64,000 bases of DNA from Sindora glabra (taxonomy: Eukaryota > Streptophyta > Magnoliopsida > Fabales > Fabaceae), in NCBI GenBank assembly GCA_020226215.1, contig CM035234.1, forward strand, positions 18,132,713-18,196,712, written 5' to 3'. The position numbers and the translations under genes were made by a program. The number at the start of each line of letters is the position of its first letter. Position 1 is the first letter of the stretch. The notes under the pieces were generated by a model. It did no database searches, was not told where the DNA came from, and saw only the letters and a program-made list of their open reading frames with translations. This document shows positions 1-12,278 of the stretch, in pieces.

Positions 1-840
1 TATGCATTAAAGTTTTAATTGTCATTTTCTTTTTAGTAAACAAATTATTGAATCAAAAGTAGATTGGGCTTCCACATTAGATTCACACATAGGCCAATGT
101 CCTCACTTAGTCCATTTTTCACCTAATCTATCTTATGTGTACAACAGAATTGATTTAATGCTAGAACAAAAGGCAATAACTCAACGAGATCCGAGAATAA
201 TTGTCTACCAAGTGGGACAAGGGGCATTGAGGGAGATTTGAACTTGTAAACAAAGAAAGTCGTAATGATTTTATCTGAATCCTCACAATTAGTTGGCTCA
301 ATCTGCATTAACTGATTTTGGTTTTGTTTAATTAACTCTTGTTATTGAAATTGAATCAAACTTGAATTGTGTTTTGAACTTGTCCAAGTTTGTAATGTTT
401 ATTAATTTTTATTAAGTCAAATTAAGTTGAACTTCAAAATTTACAATATTTAATTGAGTTGAGTTTAATTCCAAATAGTAGCATTATTTTGAGTTTAAAA
501 AACTTTGTATTAAAATCAAGTTATACTTAATAATATCAAAATTTAGCTTGAATTTTCTTTTAATAATAATCTTTTAGAATATTTATTAATAATTGATGAG
601 CTTATATAAGCCAATAGATTAGGTTTAAAAAATTCATATGTGAGTCATATGAGGGCAATATTTTAGCATTCAATAGGTGTGAGCTTCGGCCCAATTTTTA
701 TTCTTTTTTTTTTCAAAACTTGACTTATTTTAGGATAAAGTAGACCTATTTTCACCTCTACTTGCAAGAAATAATTCCCAAGAGTTTAAATAAACAAATT
801 ATTACCAAATAAAAATAAGCACATTAGATTACAACTCTGC
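1..840. repeat. Copy of a dispersed AT-rich repeat (R-repeat)
   Basis: No gene is visible. The first 60 bases (aaacaaattattgaat and following) and the stretch at about 769-835 (gagtttaaataaacaaatta) match parts of a repeat that recurs near 41714, 44204 and 53594. The two matching parts lie further apart here than in those copies, so unrelated sequence seems to separate them. The short open frame on the minus strand at 123-308 has no recognisable domain. Confidence 0.4.
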
Positions 841-1490
841 TTCATCCAAGGAATTGATAAGTTAACTGATAGCTAATAAAGTAATTGATAGTTAATAAGT
901 TAATTAATAATTAATAATTTATAGTTGATAACCAATAATTGATAAGTTTATTGATTATTTAACAAGTATTTTGCAAAGTTAGCTGTTGATCGATTTGAAA
1001 TTGTAAAATAATATAAAAGAATATATTAATAAAAATAGATATATAATTAAAATAATTTATATTTATTTTAAAATTAAATTATATTAATACAATTAAAAAA
1101 ATAGAATAAAAATATAATATTTAATATTTAATTAATTATATATCACACACTTATATATTTATTTGCTTATATAATTTTTATTTTATTATTATTTATAACA
1201 AAATTATAATTATCTAAAATATAATTAATTATATTTTATGAAAATAATATTTAAATTTATGTTTTAAAAGTCTTGGGTTGTAAATTAATAAAAAAATAAG
1301 GATAGATTTGGAAGAATTTGAAGAAAGAGTAGCTTATATGCCATAAGTTATTTTAGGAAATTTATTAAATTAGAATTTATTTATTTTTAATAAAATAGTA
1401 TGATAAACACCTCTAGAAGTTAACTTATAACTTATTGATAAAGTTAATAAGTTATAAGCTAACTTATTTATTATACAAATAGAGCCTACA
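841..1490. repeat. AT-rich palindrome-rich stretch, possible MITE relic
   Basis: The stretch is full of permutations of gttaataagttaactgata and its complement. At 1417-1470 it contains a short hairpin-like segment (aacttataacttattgataa paired with a following ttaataagttataagctaac). The right edge near 1490 (caaatagagcct) resembles the end of a hAT- or PIF-type MITE, but I could not find a matching left terminus or a target duplication. Confidence 0.25.
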
Positions 1491-3108
1491 TGTTAATCAA
1501 ACTATTCTTTTCCCGCTATTTTTGTAGAAATAAATATATAATTTTTTCTATAAAATTCACTATTTTTTATTGGAACTTATAATTTCAAATAAAAATTGTT
1601 TTGTGTCTATTTCTATTTGAAATTTATCTCATTATTTTCTTAATAGGATCTCAATTCCATGTTAATCATATTGTTCAAAGATAAATTTCCAATTTTACCT
1701 TCGGTTGGAAGAAAAATCTTTTCCACGCGTGTATTATATCGATCTAAATTGGGAAACCTTCTCTTCTGTAAAGACTACAGAGTTTTTAAACCATTTATTC
1801 TCTTTTTTGTGAAATTTCGCTTTTGATACTGTTTTTGAAAGTCTTCTCTTTTTATATTGTTTCCAATTCAAAATTGTGCATGTCTATTAAATTATTTGTT
1901 ATTTTATCATTAAATTTTTTTAATAATATCAAACTTACTTTAGGCGTAGAACTAATTTTTGGCAAAACAGAAAATAGACTAGTTTTAATTGTTTATTTAT
2001 ATAATTTAATCCGATATCTTGATTCCTCTTGTCAAAGACCCAAGGTTACTGAGAGAAGAACGCCAAGAAGTCCAAATTTGTGGGACTTTTTTTGGGTAAG
2101 ATGTTTGGTTTATACATACATACATGCTGTCATGGTTCAACAACTTAGGTTGAGGAATGTGTGGCACTTAAACTCTTACCACCTAAGAATAAACTAGTCA
2201 TTTAGTCATTCACCATTTGAAGTTATGAAAATGACAAGCATCACCTATAATAATAAGCACATCAAGTCAATCTTAAGGCATCTCAAGGCAACACATATCA
2301 CATAACAACTTGGCCACCAACCACAAAGCATACAACAAGGCAACAATGAACACTCGAGTAATGTGGATGAATGGGATAATAAGCGAACACAATTGTGGAC
2401 CAATTTTAGTAGAAGAGGGGTTATTTCTTTTATTTATAATATGCTTCATTGCATATATAGAGTGTGTAGGGGAGGCACCAAGCCACACACTCCAACCCTA
2501 GGCAATATGAAGTGACTACCAAGATCATCAGATACTTTCCCCCTAAAGAGCATTCTAAGTAAAAGCCCATCTGACAAGAGTTAACATACTTTTCTTGAAC
2601 CATCATAAGGCTTTTTCTTAGAGTTCAGGAAAGATCTACTAGCTCATAATACATCAAAATGAAGATAAAAATCCAATGATTATAGCCATGTACTTTTTTA
2701 CTTGCACTGGATAAGTTATCCTAGGAAAAATTACATAAATACACCCAATATGGGGAAAATCCCTAAAAATTGTACACAAGTCAAAATCTTCGTAAATCTG
2801 TGCTACAAGGCCTCTACATAATGCTTGATTTTTGTGCAAAGTCTCATCCAAATCAGAGTTTATTTGCCTTGCTAATTGTGTTACAAGGCCGACTTGTGAT
2901 AACACACACATGATTTGGCTTCATTGTGGTAGAAATGGTCATCTCACTTTCGCACGCAATTTTATTCTAATGAACTCAAATTGTCCATTTTATTTTTATT
3001 TTTACATTATGTTAGGAATGACGATCTCACTTTCTTTAATATTAGATCAATTGTTGTACTATTGTTATGGCTTTTTTTTTAAATTTATGTTTTCTCATAT
3101 TTTTTAAA
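1491..3108. other. Intergenic region, no supported gene
   Basis: This is AT-rich DNA with only short open frames that show no domain. Read on the minus strand, 2215-2925 has the feel of retroelement LTR or leader sequence: a long non-coding stretch with TATA-like ataaataaaag near 2430 and short direct repeats. I found no second copy in the window, so it stays unassigned. Confidence 0.35.
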
Positions 3109-3113
3109 CTATA

Positions 3114-3248
3114 TGTTATAAATATTTACCACCTATGTCATATCTTTAATTGACCAATTAATTATTATAATTGGAATTTATTTGGTCTCTAATTTTAATC
3201 GATTAGTGATATTTATCATGAGCGATATTGATCAATTGATAACTTAGG

Positions 3249-3315
<67 letters not shown>

Positions 3316-3413
3316 CATAAAAGATTTTATACATTTAAAAATAAGAAAAACTACTTCTCTTATTTTATTCTCTTCCTCTAATTTTTTGCTATTTTACTTT
3401 TATCTTTATAACA
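3114..3413 (+). repeat. 5' LTR of copia A
   Basis: It starts TGTTATAAA and ends TTTATAACA. It is longer than the 3' LTR mainly because a simple TA tract at 3250-3313 has expanded from the short tatatata present in the partner near 9131. Confidence 0.8.
3250..3313. repeat. (TA)n microsatellite, about 32 units
   Basis: A pure alternating TA run inside the 5' LTR of copia A. The 3' LTR has only a short TA stretch at the matching place, so the expansion happened after insertion. Confidence 0.95.
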
Positions 3414-3425
3414 TGTTATGAGTGT
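3414..3425 (+). promoter_or_regulatory. Degenerate primer-binding site of copia A
   Basis: TGTTATGAGTGT directly follows the 5' LTR. It agrees at 8 of 12 positions with TGGTATCAGAGC, the complement of plant initiator methionine tRNA used by most copia elements. Confidence 0.5.
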
Positions 3426-4740
3426 GAAACTCTTCTAGTTTGAATTTAAGGAAAGAAAAAGAAAATTTGTTTTATGTTCTAAATTCTTTCGATTTGAATT
3501 ATTTCTATTCACAGTCAATTGTTATTTATAAATTTAGAATTCCGAAGGATGAAATAATTAATTTTCTTTTCTTTTTAATATTTTTTCAAGGTTAAAATTG
3601 AAGATATGCTCTTTCATGCATCAATTTGAGTTGTTATACTCTTTGTGATTATATTCCAGACTGCATTTTTGCTCATTCAAATTTATGATTTGTTTATTTA
3701 ATTATTTTTTGATTATACTTGGTTATGATAAACAATTTGTTGATAGAAATTGTTTAATTCATATGGATTGATATGAACTGGGAGGACCATCAATTATCAA
3801 TCTCAATTTCAAAGATTAGTTATTACGACTTGAAGCCTTTTCGTGGTCGTTCTGCTTCGTATTCGGTACGAAATATCTCATAATGTTGATTTTTCCCTCA
3901 TTGATGCACAATAGGAATCCTGCTTGTGTCATTTATCCTTTGTTTCAAGTATCTTGTAATGGGGATTTAGAAGGTCTTTCCTTGTAATGCTTTCTATATT
4001 GTGAACCCAAAGCCACAAATGACGTAAGCAACATATATGGATGGCGTTACACCATGTCGCGTATCTTTTCACTGATAAGTTTCCTTTAAAACCCTAACAA
4101 AGAATCGCTTTCACAAACATCAAAATTTCAGAAAATAGCAACCTTATGAGTCATAACAACGTTGGTAGCTTAGATTTTTCCAAAGTCCGTAAATGCTAGT
4201 AACACTGGCTATGTTTGTCCTACTCCTAAATTACAAACAGCTTTTTATTATATTTAGTTGATCGGGGCATCTTAATGGATTTATTTGATCAATCCGTTAT
4301 TTTTTATATTCCATAAATAGTAGATTCAATTAATTTCTTAATTTTGAATCAATTAATTTGAAAAAAAAGTAGAAAACTCAATGTTATCAAACAATTACTT
4401 TATTAATGTTTATAAAAATTTAAATTATTCTCAAATTATATATTTTATTAAAAATGCTAACTAAAGGAGTTGAACCCTATACCTTTAACTTATAATAATA
4501 TTTATAATTCAATTATTATATTATTATATATTTTTAATCTTATATGTACTAATTAAATATATATTAGAATAAAATAAATTTTTATGAATAATAAACAATT
4601 ATTAAAATTTTTTATATAATAAAATTAATATTTTAATAAAATAATTATTATAATAGGTAAAAATATCATTATATAATTAATTCATAAATTTTAATTCTTT
4701 TTGCATTAAAAATAACAATTAATAAGATTAGCACAATATC

Positions 4741-4925
4741 ACTGTCAAGACAGGTTTTGGTGTGGAAGAGATTTTGCGAAAGTATATTTAGTATGCATTG
4801 AATGACAAACCATTCAACCCTGATTATGTGGCTTGTATAATTCAACTAAGGCGAGCTTCTATGTTAAGTGACTCCTAAGTTGCTGAATTTCCGAATGAAA
4901 TTTCACTACGAACCGTGGGAGATAA
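4741..4925 (+). pseudogene. Decayed host-gene-like exon inside copia A
   Basis: One frame reads for about 55 codons as ordinary soluble protein, including the segments YALNDKPFNPDYVAC and QLRRASMLSDS. It is broken by two stops, TAG and TAA, each one transition from a Gln codon. The segment does not look like copia Gag, protease, integrase or reverse transcriptase, and it lies between the primer site and the pol remnants. An AG precedes the frame near 4750, which would fit an exon edge. The upstream 3830-4260 is richer in GC than the rest of the element and contains an ATG-led short frame, so more of a gene may have been captured. The family is not identified. It could also be an insertion by another element. 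Confidence 0.4.
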
Positions 4926-7199
4926 CAGTGAGTTACTTTCCGTATTACATGTCTTATTGGTTGTATTAGACAAAAATTTTGAGTTTTTTTTTTATGAAAT
5001 ATGTTGAAACTTATCCAATTTGTCTCGTTGCATTTCCTAAAGTAAATCTTTCAACAATTAAAAGTATTTCTTTATGAAAAATATAAAATTTGTGGAATTG
5101 GTTTAATTACATTCCTTGAAGTGATTAATTTCATACTTTTTTGTAACTAAATAAAATTTGGAGTTTAGCATGAAATCTATACAATTAGTTTTTGTAGAAT
5201 TTCTAGAAGTAAATGCCATAATGGTTAAAAAGTTTAGATGTGGATTATATCATGGTTATAATTGTGCATGTGAAAAAGATTAAATTAATGCAATTGTGGT
5301 AGTTATAAAAATAATACAAATTACCATGAAATTAGTTTTTACCACTAGAAGTTGGAGAATATAATGAAAAAAGACCTATATAATAAAAACTCAAAAAGTT
5401 TTGAAAGTGTATATTGTCAATGTGATGTTAAAAGCCATTAAAATTCTAGAAGTATATTTTGCCAAGGTGGAATGGAAGAGATAGTTTATGTAATTGTTGT
5501 GCCTTTAAACATTTTATAGAATTTTACTGAGTCTCATTTTAAAGAGAAATAAAATAGGGCTAATTTTATTTATGAGAATGATGCTCTCAATTATAATTCT
5601 TATGATATACCGCATTTTAATGTGAAAAATTTTCTTTGTACATCCCAAAGAATGTAAAGAAAGACTGGATAATTTGATTTGTAATAAAAGTGGTCAATCT
5701 TGTCTTCTATTGAAATAATATTGAATAGTTGTCTCTTATGGAGAGTGCAAACAATGCATACCATTCTTAAGAAATAGAAAACATTTTTTCCCAATTAATA
5801 ATCAGTAAAAATTATATTAATATGATATCTACTGGAGTAAAGTTGATCAAATGTTCCTGAAGAGCTAATATAATTTTATAAAGAGATATTCAATACTTAT
5901 AAATGTATTATTATCAATTAAGTCTCAAAGATAACCATTAAATTTTTGAGACATATGATGAAATAGAGACAATAGGATATTGAATATCTTTATATTATTA
6001 TAATGGTTATCCCAAGTGAGAAAAAGATGTTGGAAAAGTTACTATCCTTTTCTTTTAATATAAAGTATACATATACAAAGTTGATTCAAAGAAGTGTGAA
6101 CTAGAAGTTAATAATAATGCAAAAAGTATTTAAAAATTCATAAATTATTCATTAAGGAACCAGAAGATTTTTTAAAATGATAAATTTTCATATGCTACTT
6201 GTTCTTAAGGCAATTTAATTATAAGGCATTAAGGCCATTGCCAATTAAAGTTCAGACTATTTTCCCAATACTTTGGGAATAAATACAAGATGATATGTAT
6301 TGAGTTATCCGTTAGGTGGACTATTTGAATAATATTTTAAGATTTTAGTCACATATTTATTTATTGTCAATTTGCAACCTAGTGTTTGTGAGATTATGTG
6401 CTCAAATAACTTTAAGCATGATTTCTTAATTATGCAATTAAGACAATATGTCTTGATAATGCTAGTAGAGTTATACCCAAAGCCTTTAAAGATTATCATG
6501 CTCTAATAGAAATATTTGTTGAACATCCTAGTGTGTGTGTGTCTGTGTAAAATGATTTAGCTAAAATAATTTTAATATTGCAAGTTATTAGTTGTATTAT
6601 TGCTCAAGAGAGCAAGATTTCCCTTACCATTTTGATAGACATGCAATATTACATGTTATAATACTTATATGTGTCAAGCTAAAAAGTTATAGTTCTCCAT
6701 TATAGTTAACTTTAGTCAAGAGCTAAAATTTGTTACATATAATGAATTTTTGAATGTGCAATATATTTTTAGTTTACCACAATACATATAGATGATCTTG
6801 AGAAATAATAGAGAACATAAGTTTATATGTGAAACTATACTCTCAAAATTACATGAGAAAATATGCAAATGAAGAAGTAATATGACATACAATCATTTTG
6901 GTCCTCACACAAAGATATATGAACTATAATTTTATAAGATGATTGATTTATGAAGTATAAAAAATTGTCAAATCTATTATTGACCAAAAGAAGAACAAGT
7001 AAATATTATATGTTAGTTAAAATGCTTTTATTCAAATTGATGTCTAAGTAGGGCAAACTATTTTTCAAATTAGTTTTGAATATGCTTAGGCATAATAAAC
7101 CTTTTAGTTGTAAATATAAATTTCCTTAAAAATAAGAAATGAATAAATGAACAAAATGACCTTACTAATGAATCAAATGCTCTTGGAGAAATTTAAGAC

Positions 7200-8830
7200 A
7201 TAACAACAAACTTCTGTAAGAAGTTCCAATACCTAAAATTTATGAAAATATAGAGACCTCAATTGATTATTTCTCTAATGAGAAAGATGGAACCAAAAGG
7301 AGAATAGTTGTCAACAATGTTTACTCTTATATACAATATAACACTCAAAATAATAAAAACAATGATTAGTAAGGATCTTGAAATTATAAAATAATGATTA
7401 TTGGGCAAAAGGAAAAATAGAAATGACCCAGTTTAGATAGAAATGAAAAGTTTAAATTTACTTCTATAGTGAAGAAGCACGTAGAAGACATTAAGCCAAT
7501 GAAACACATAGAAGGTGTGAACTTACTAAAGTGCAAATGTATAGTTGTACTAGGAAAATGAGCAAATTGAAGTTGCAAAGAGAAAGTATGATTTGTAACA
7601 TAAGAATTTTAGTAAAGATTGTCATTGGCTATGAGAAATATTTATTTTTATGCAATGGATATAATTTTTTTGGTAATACATAAAAAACTTGATGTGTTAT
7701 ATAGATTTAATTATATTCTATTTCATATGTCATAATTGACAATAATATTATAATCTTAGAATGATTTTAGATGCAGGAATCATGCAATTTGAATATTTAA
7801 GAAGTACATTTAATTCAACTATAAAAATCTTTGTATGAATTTAGGATGAATGTGTTACAATCATCTTAGTGAATATTTGTTGAATATATATATGTATGTA
7901 TGTAATCCCTTGTTATTTGAATGTGAATTATTGCATATGTTAATAATTTGAATATTATTGGAACATGTGAAGAGCTTCCAAATGCAGTAAAGTATTTGAA
8001 AATGGAAATTTGAGATAAAGATTTTGAAATTTGAGTTTTATCTTAGTCTAAAGATCAAGATTTTAAATAATAGAACATCTATTCATCAATCAAAATGGGA
8101 AAATCCTTTTACATAGATAAATCACCTTCCTTGATTGTTCTAATGATTGTTCAATCATTTGGCACTAATAAAAATCCACTTTAAACTCTAAAGAATAATA
8201 AAAAATCTCATAATTTTGAAATATCATATCTTACTGCAATTAATTGATGCTCTAATGTATCTTACTAATTACACATATGCTCATATAGATTTTTTGAAAG
8301 TTGATTAGTAAAAATATATAGTTTTTTTTTTCAACTAGCAAATATTGAAATATAACAAAACATATATATTTTAGTATCTTTGTAGAACAATGATATGAGG
8401 ATATTTTTTAATCATAAGTATCTAGTTATGTAGTGTTGGAAGTTTGATCCACTCAAAGTTTTATCTCATGTTAGTATTTATGATAATGTATCTATATCAT
8501 ACTTCTTAATAAGATAAATTATAGTTGTAGTTTCTTTAATATATATGCAACAAATAAAGAATCAATTCCCTTGGATTTCAAGGAAGAAGTTACAACAAAT
8601 CCATATGAAAGTAATGCTACGTGCAAAAGCTTAATTGAAAGGATAATGCATTAAAGGAGATAACCTTTTCTTACACTTACAAAAGGATTGTCATATTTGA
8701 TCATGAGACAACAAGTTTATTCAACTGATTAATAGTTGAATTACTAGCAAAGATCTTGATTGAGATTTTTAGTGATATTCTCAACTGGTAGAGTCAAATT
8801 CATATTGCACTCTTTTTTCTTTGACCCATA
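7200..8830 (+). pseudogene. Copia A pol remnant (RT and RNase H)
   Basis: Copia reverse transcriptase is visible only as short in-frame islands separated by shifts and stops. Near 7255-7330 there is an island with the spacing of the linker before RT. At 7933-7990 AYVNNLNIIGT stands where the catalytic YVDD box should be, so both Asp have become Asn by G-to-A change. At 8231-8280 an island LIDALMYLTNYT matches the conserved ALMYL..CTRPD segment. At 8590-8700 there are traces of the RNase H region. No frame is long enough to encode a product. Gag and integrase, expected between about 5000 and 7200, cannot be delimited. Confidence 0.6.
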
Positions 8831-8986
8831 TTTTTTTCCCATTAGATTTTCCTAATAGGGTTTTTAATAAGGTACATTGTTTGTGAAAAGAATAATGTAC
8901 TTTTTTTTCCTACATTGATATATTTTCCCCATTGGGTTTTCTTTTCTAGTGGAAGTTTTAACAAGGTATATTCCTTATTAAATAGA

Positions 8987-8999
8987 AATTCAGGAGTAG
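8987..8999 (+). promoter_or_regulatory. Polypurine tract of copia A
   Basis: The purine-rich AATTCAGGAGTAG abuts the 3' LTR and is a weakened form of the usual plus-strand primer. Confidence 0.45.
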
Positions 9000-9245
9000 T
9001 GTTATAAATATTTAATTATGTAGATATCCATATCATATCTTTGATTTATTAATTAGTTATTACATTTGAGATTTATCGAATCTTTAACTATAATCAGTTT
9101 GTGATACTAAGCAATTAAGTGCTTTAGGATTATATATACAAGTGTTGTATGAAGGATTCTCCACATCCAGAGATAAGAAAAACTCCTTCCCTTTTTCTAT
9201 TTTCTTCTTCTAATTTTCAGCTATTCTACTTTTATTTTCATAACA
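9000..9245 (+). repeat. 3' LTR of copia A
   Basis: It starts TGTTATAAATATTT and ends TTCATAACA. It is related along its length to 3114-3413 but substantially diverged, and is followed by the CTATA target duplication. Confidence 0.8.
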
Positions 9246-9250
9246 CTATA

Positions 9251-10955
9251 TTCTTTTATCAATTATTATTAATGAAAAATATTAAAATAAAATATTTTAA
9301 ACATTAACAATTATTTTTTATAGGAAAATTAAATTTTTATTCGATAAGGATATAGTATCTGTTATGCCATCAATTAAATAAATTTCATTGGCATAGAAAT
9401 ATTACCCTATCCTCCAATAACATAAGCAACTCATTTAACAGTTTCTTCGCAAATCCTTGGATGCCAAACCAAATTGATATTAAATAAAGATTGAAACCAC
9501 CTAATACACAGAACATAACTAATGTAGGCAACTAATTAATCCCAATAAAAAAATCAATGGTCATATTGTTCCTATAACTTTACATACAAGTTTATATGCT
9601 ATCTATGAGATGGAATTCTGCACAATATAAATGCATAAATATTAATTATTAATATTAATTTATTAAAATATGGTGCTCATGGCCTAATGGCTAAGACATC
9701 TGACTTCTAATCAGGCGATTATGGAGCATGTCTTATTTCGTTTTAAATATTTTGTTATTTATTTTGGTAAATTAGATTAAATATTTAAAAATCACATTAA
9801 CTTAATTCTAAATTTAGTTCAAATAATTTTCATACAAAATAAAAATTCATGTATTTTCACTTTCAATCTTTTATTTAAAATTTAATTTTACTTAAAATTT
9901 AATTTCCTCCAATATTTCTAGATGCATATGTCTAAGAATTTTAACGCTTTTCTCTCAAAGAAAATAATAACCAACTATAGTAGCCAATTTATATTAGTGG
10001 CTCACACTTATTAAACTTTCTTTTTCTTTTTTTTTTTAACATGACTAGTTTAGAATGTATGCAATAATTCATTCGGATGTAATGATTTGTTGGAAACATA
10101 GGAGAGGAAATGGAAATAGAGCTTGTTTATAGTTTTTTTTTTTAATGATAACCTCCTTTTTATTTTTTGTTTTCCTTTCTATTTCTCAAAAATATTTTTT
10201 GTTTTAAAAAAAGAAAAAGTAAACATGATTAGTGTTGAATAGTCTATTTAAACATTATCAAAAGAATACTTTAATGTTTGAAAATGTTAACTTTAAACTA
10301 TAACTATTGCCCAATGAACGAGTCCATCATCGTAACCCTATTAAAAAGCTAAAAATTCCAAAGATCCTTTAACATATCATTGCTCACAAATTGACTTGAT
10401 ACTATTAGGTCAATCACGATAATGAATTTATTACTAAAATTATTAAAAAATATTCTTATTACATCAAACATATATTACTATTAGGTCAACCATCTTGGCA
10501 AAGCTCAAACATTGTTTTAATAATATAAATAAATTAAAAAATTTAAGATAATTCATATATGTATTTATTGCATGAAATAATTATCAAATAATGGATTATC
10601 TAATAGTTTGTTAAATTTTTTTATTTTTTCATCAATTAGTATAATTAATTATTAATTAATTATTAGTTTGTAAATTTTGAGTTAGTTTGTAAATTAAGAG
10701 GCTAAAATTGAATAATAATTTTAAGACGACTAAATGTGACCAAATTATAAGTTAAGGGGATAAAAATATATTTAAGCCTTTTCATTAATACTTTGAAACT
10801 CAGAGTCTAAGTCATCAAACTATTTATATTTGGGCTACTGCAAATATTTACAACAAGATTATACTATTTAAAATTTTTTAGCATAATTTTAGGCATTTTT
10901 TATATTGTATTACCCCTCTAAACTTTATATATAGATATATATTGTCTTATACTAT
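9251..10955. other. Intergenic region
   Basis: AT-rich DNA without coding signal, apart from the tRNA relic at 9673-9735. A copy of the R-repeat start (aatttcctccaatatttct) lies at 9897-9920 and seems to extend to about 10060. Confidence 0.5.
9673..9735 (+). pseudogene. tRNA-Arg(TCT) relic
   Basis: The sequence folds as a tRNA 5' part: acceptor strand GTGCTCA, a D arm, then anticodon stem TCTGA / TCAGG around the loop CTTCTAA, whose anticodon is TCT (Arg). After GGCGATTATGG the expected T arm with GTTCGAGTC is missing, and no 3' acceptor strand pairs with the start. A T-rich run follows near 9740. It is therefore a truncated, non-functional nuclear tRNA gene or a tRNA-derived relic. Confidence 0.6.
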
Positions 10956-10957
10956 TC

Positions 10958-11215
10958 AACAGTGAATCCAGCCGGAAACAACATCAGAAGAGGAGTTGGC
11001 AATGGAATCGGAATGCAGCTGGAACCCTGCTCCAATACACAACACCTTAACTGCTCCAATTGGAACCCGGAAGAATGGAACAATTGGCTTGAAACAAGTA
11101 CTTGAATTTTGACGAGAGCAGTGACCATGATAACCGACCAGGATTTTCAAGGGGATACAATTGTATGGATTTGGCAACATACATTGCATACGAGCTAACA
11201 TTAATTGCATAGATG
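10958..11215 (+). pseudogene. TNL tail fragment, copy 1
   Basis: A 258-bp piece of coding-like sequence with a frame that reads SEEELAMESECSWNPAP and, after a one-base shift near 11108, FDESSDHDNRPGFSRG up to a TAG at about 11214. Its first 80 bases match 12558-12640 and its last 59 bases match 14340-14398 almost perfectly, so it is a second copy of the 3' end of the TNL pseudogene downstream. Here the two parts are contiguous. No NBS or TIR domain is seen upstream in the window. Confidence 0.55.
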
Positions 11216-11294
11216 TTTCCTAGGAGTATTTAAGACATCGGTTACATAAAACAAAAAGTGGTATATATTTTCATCTCTTCATGGTCCATCTCTT

Positions 11295-11477
11295 GTGAAG
11301 TATGCCTTTTTGCTTGCCAAGGGAAAAAGTGATTCAAAGCATGGTCTTTTAGAAAATGAGTTGAATCAAAGATCTTCGCTTAAAGCATCAAGTCTTCAAG
11401 AAGATGATAAATTTAAAGCCTTTGAAATTCCATGGAAATTATGGGTAATCTATAATAGGGCTTTCGCCTTCCATTAA
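11295..11477 (+). pseudogene. Unidentified coding-like fragment
   Basis: A 60-codon open frame between the two TNL-like fragments. It is hydrophilic, with runs such as KGKSDSKHGLLENELN, and has codon-like composition unlike the flanking AT-rich DNA. I do not recognise the family. It may be an exon remnant of the same resistance-gene locus or chance. Confidence 0.25.
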
Positions 11478-11885
11478 AGGCTTATATGCAATGAACTGTT
11501 ATTCCCTGGAGACAGTGATGAGCTTCACCTTAATGTACATATTTGGGAGTGGGTTAGCAGCTCAGAACCATATATATATTAGATAAGTAATTTGTAATTT
11601 TGACTAGTTTTGGTCTCATATCTTTGAATGTCATTTTGTATTTCCAAGGCATAGGAAATTATCATAAGATTTGAATATCTCTTTCCTAGGCATTGGTAAT
11701 TGTCTTTTGCATTTAGAGAGTCTGTTCTAGAATTTTTCATGTTTCGATATAAATGTTTATTGTAAAAAGAGGAGATTGTAGCAGAAATGAATTATGCAGT
11801 AGCAGCAGCTCTATTATTTCCTTGAAAACTTTATCTACATATCCCACTTAACTTCCTTTTGTTTTAACAACGCATACCTTTCATT

Positions 11886-12234
11886 TAGAAATTGCATGAA
11901 GTTGGATGAACATGCACTCAACAATATCATGGAATGTGTCCATTGCAAGGTAAAGCAATTATCATGCGGATATCTTCCAGGTGAATTTGTTTTTGATAAA
12001 AGAATTGAATTTTATTTACCGGGATGTAAAGTTCCGAGATTGGTTCAGGCATCGGGCAAGAGGACCTTGAACAATAGTACCTGTGGATCTTTTTCGAAAG
12101 TCCAAATTCATGGGTTTCATTTGCTGCATCACTGTTTCTGAATTCCAATCAAATGAAAGATACCACATTTTGAAATGGGAATGTAAGTGCTGCATTGAAG
12201 CTAGTGATGGGCAGAGGCTTCTGGATTATTTCTG

Positions 12235-12278
<44 letters not shown>

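Larger units (their letters stand above)
3114..9245 (+). mobile_element. Ty1/copia LTR retrotransposon A, ancient
   Basis: Two related direct repeats (3114-3413 and 9000-9245) both begin TGTTATAAATATTT and end ATAACA. They are flanked by a perfect 5-bp target duplication CTATA (3109-3113 and 9246-9250). A degenerate initiator-Met tRNA primer site follows the left LTR, and a purine-rich stretch precedes the right LTR. Recognisable but shattered reverse transcriptase and RNase H sequence runs on the plus strand from about 7200 to 8830. The frames are broken throughout, and the LTRs differ at many sites, so the insertion is old and inactive. Assignment to Ty1/copia rests on the order of the pol remnants and on conserved non-coding sequence just before the 3' LTR. 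Confidence 0.85.

Noticed and set aside
2654..2911. 85-codon minus-strand frame
   Set aside because: No domain; the surrounding sequence looks like non-coding retroelement DNA.
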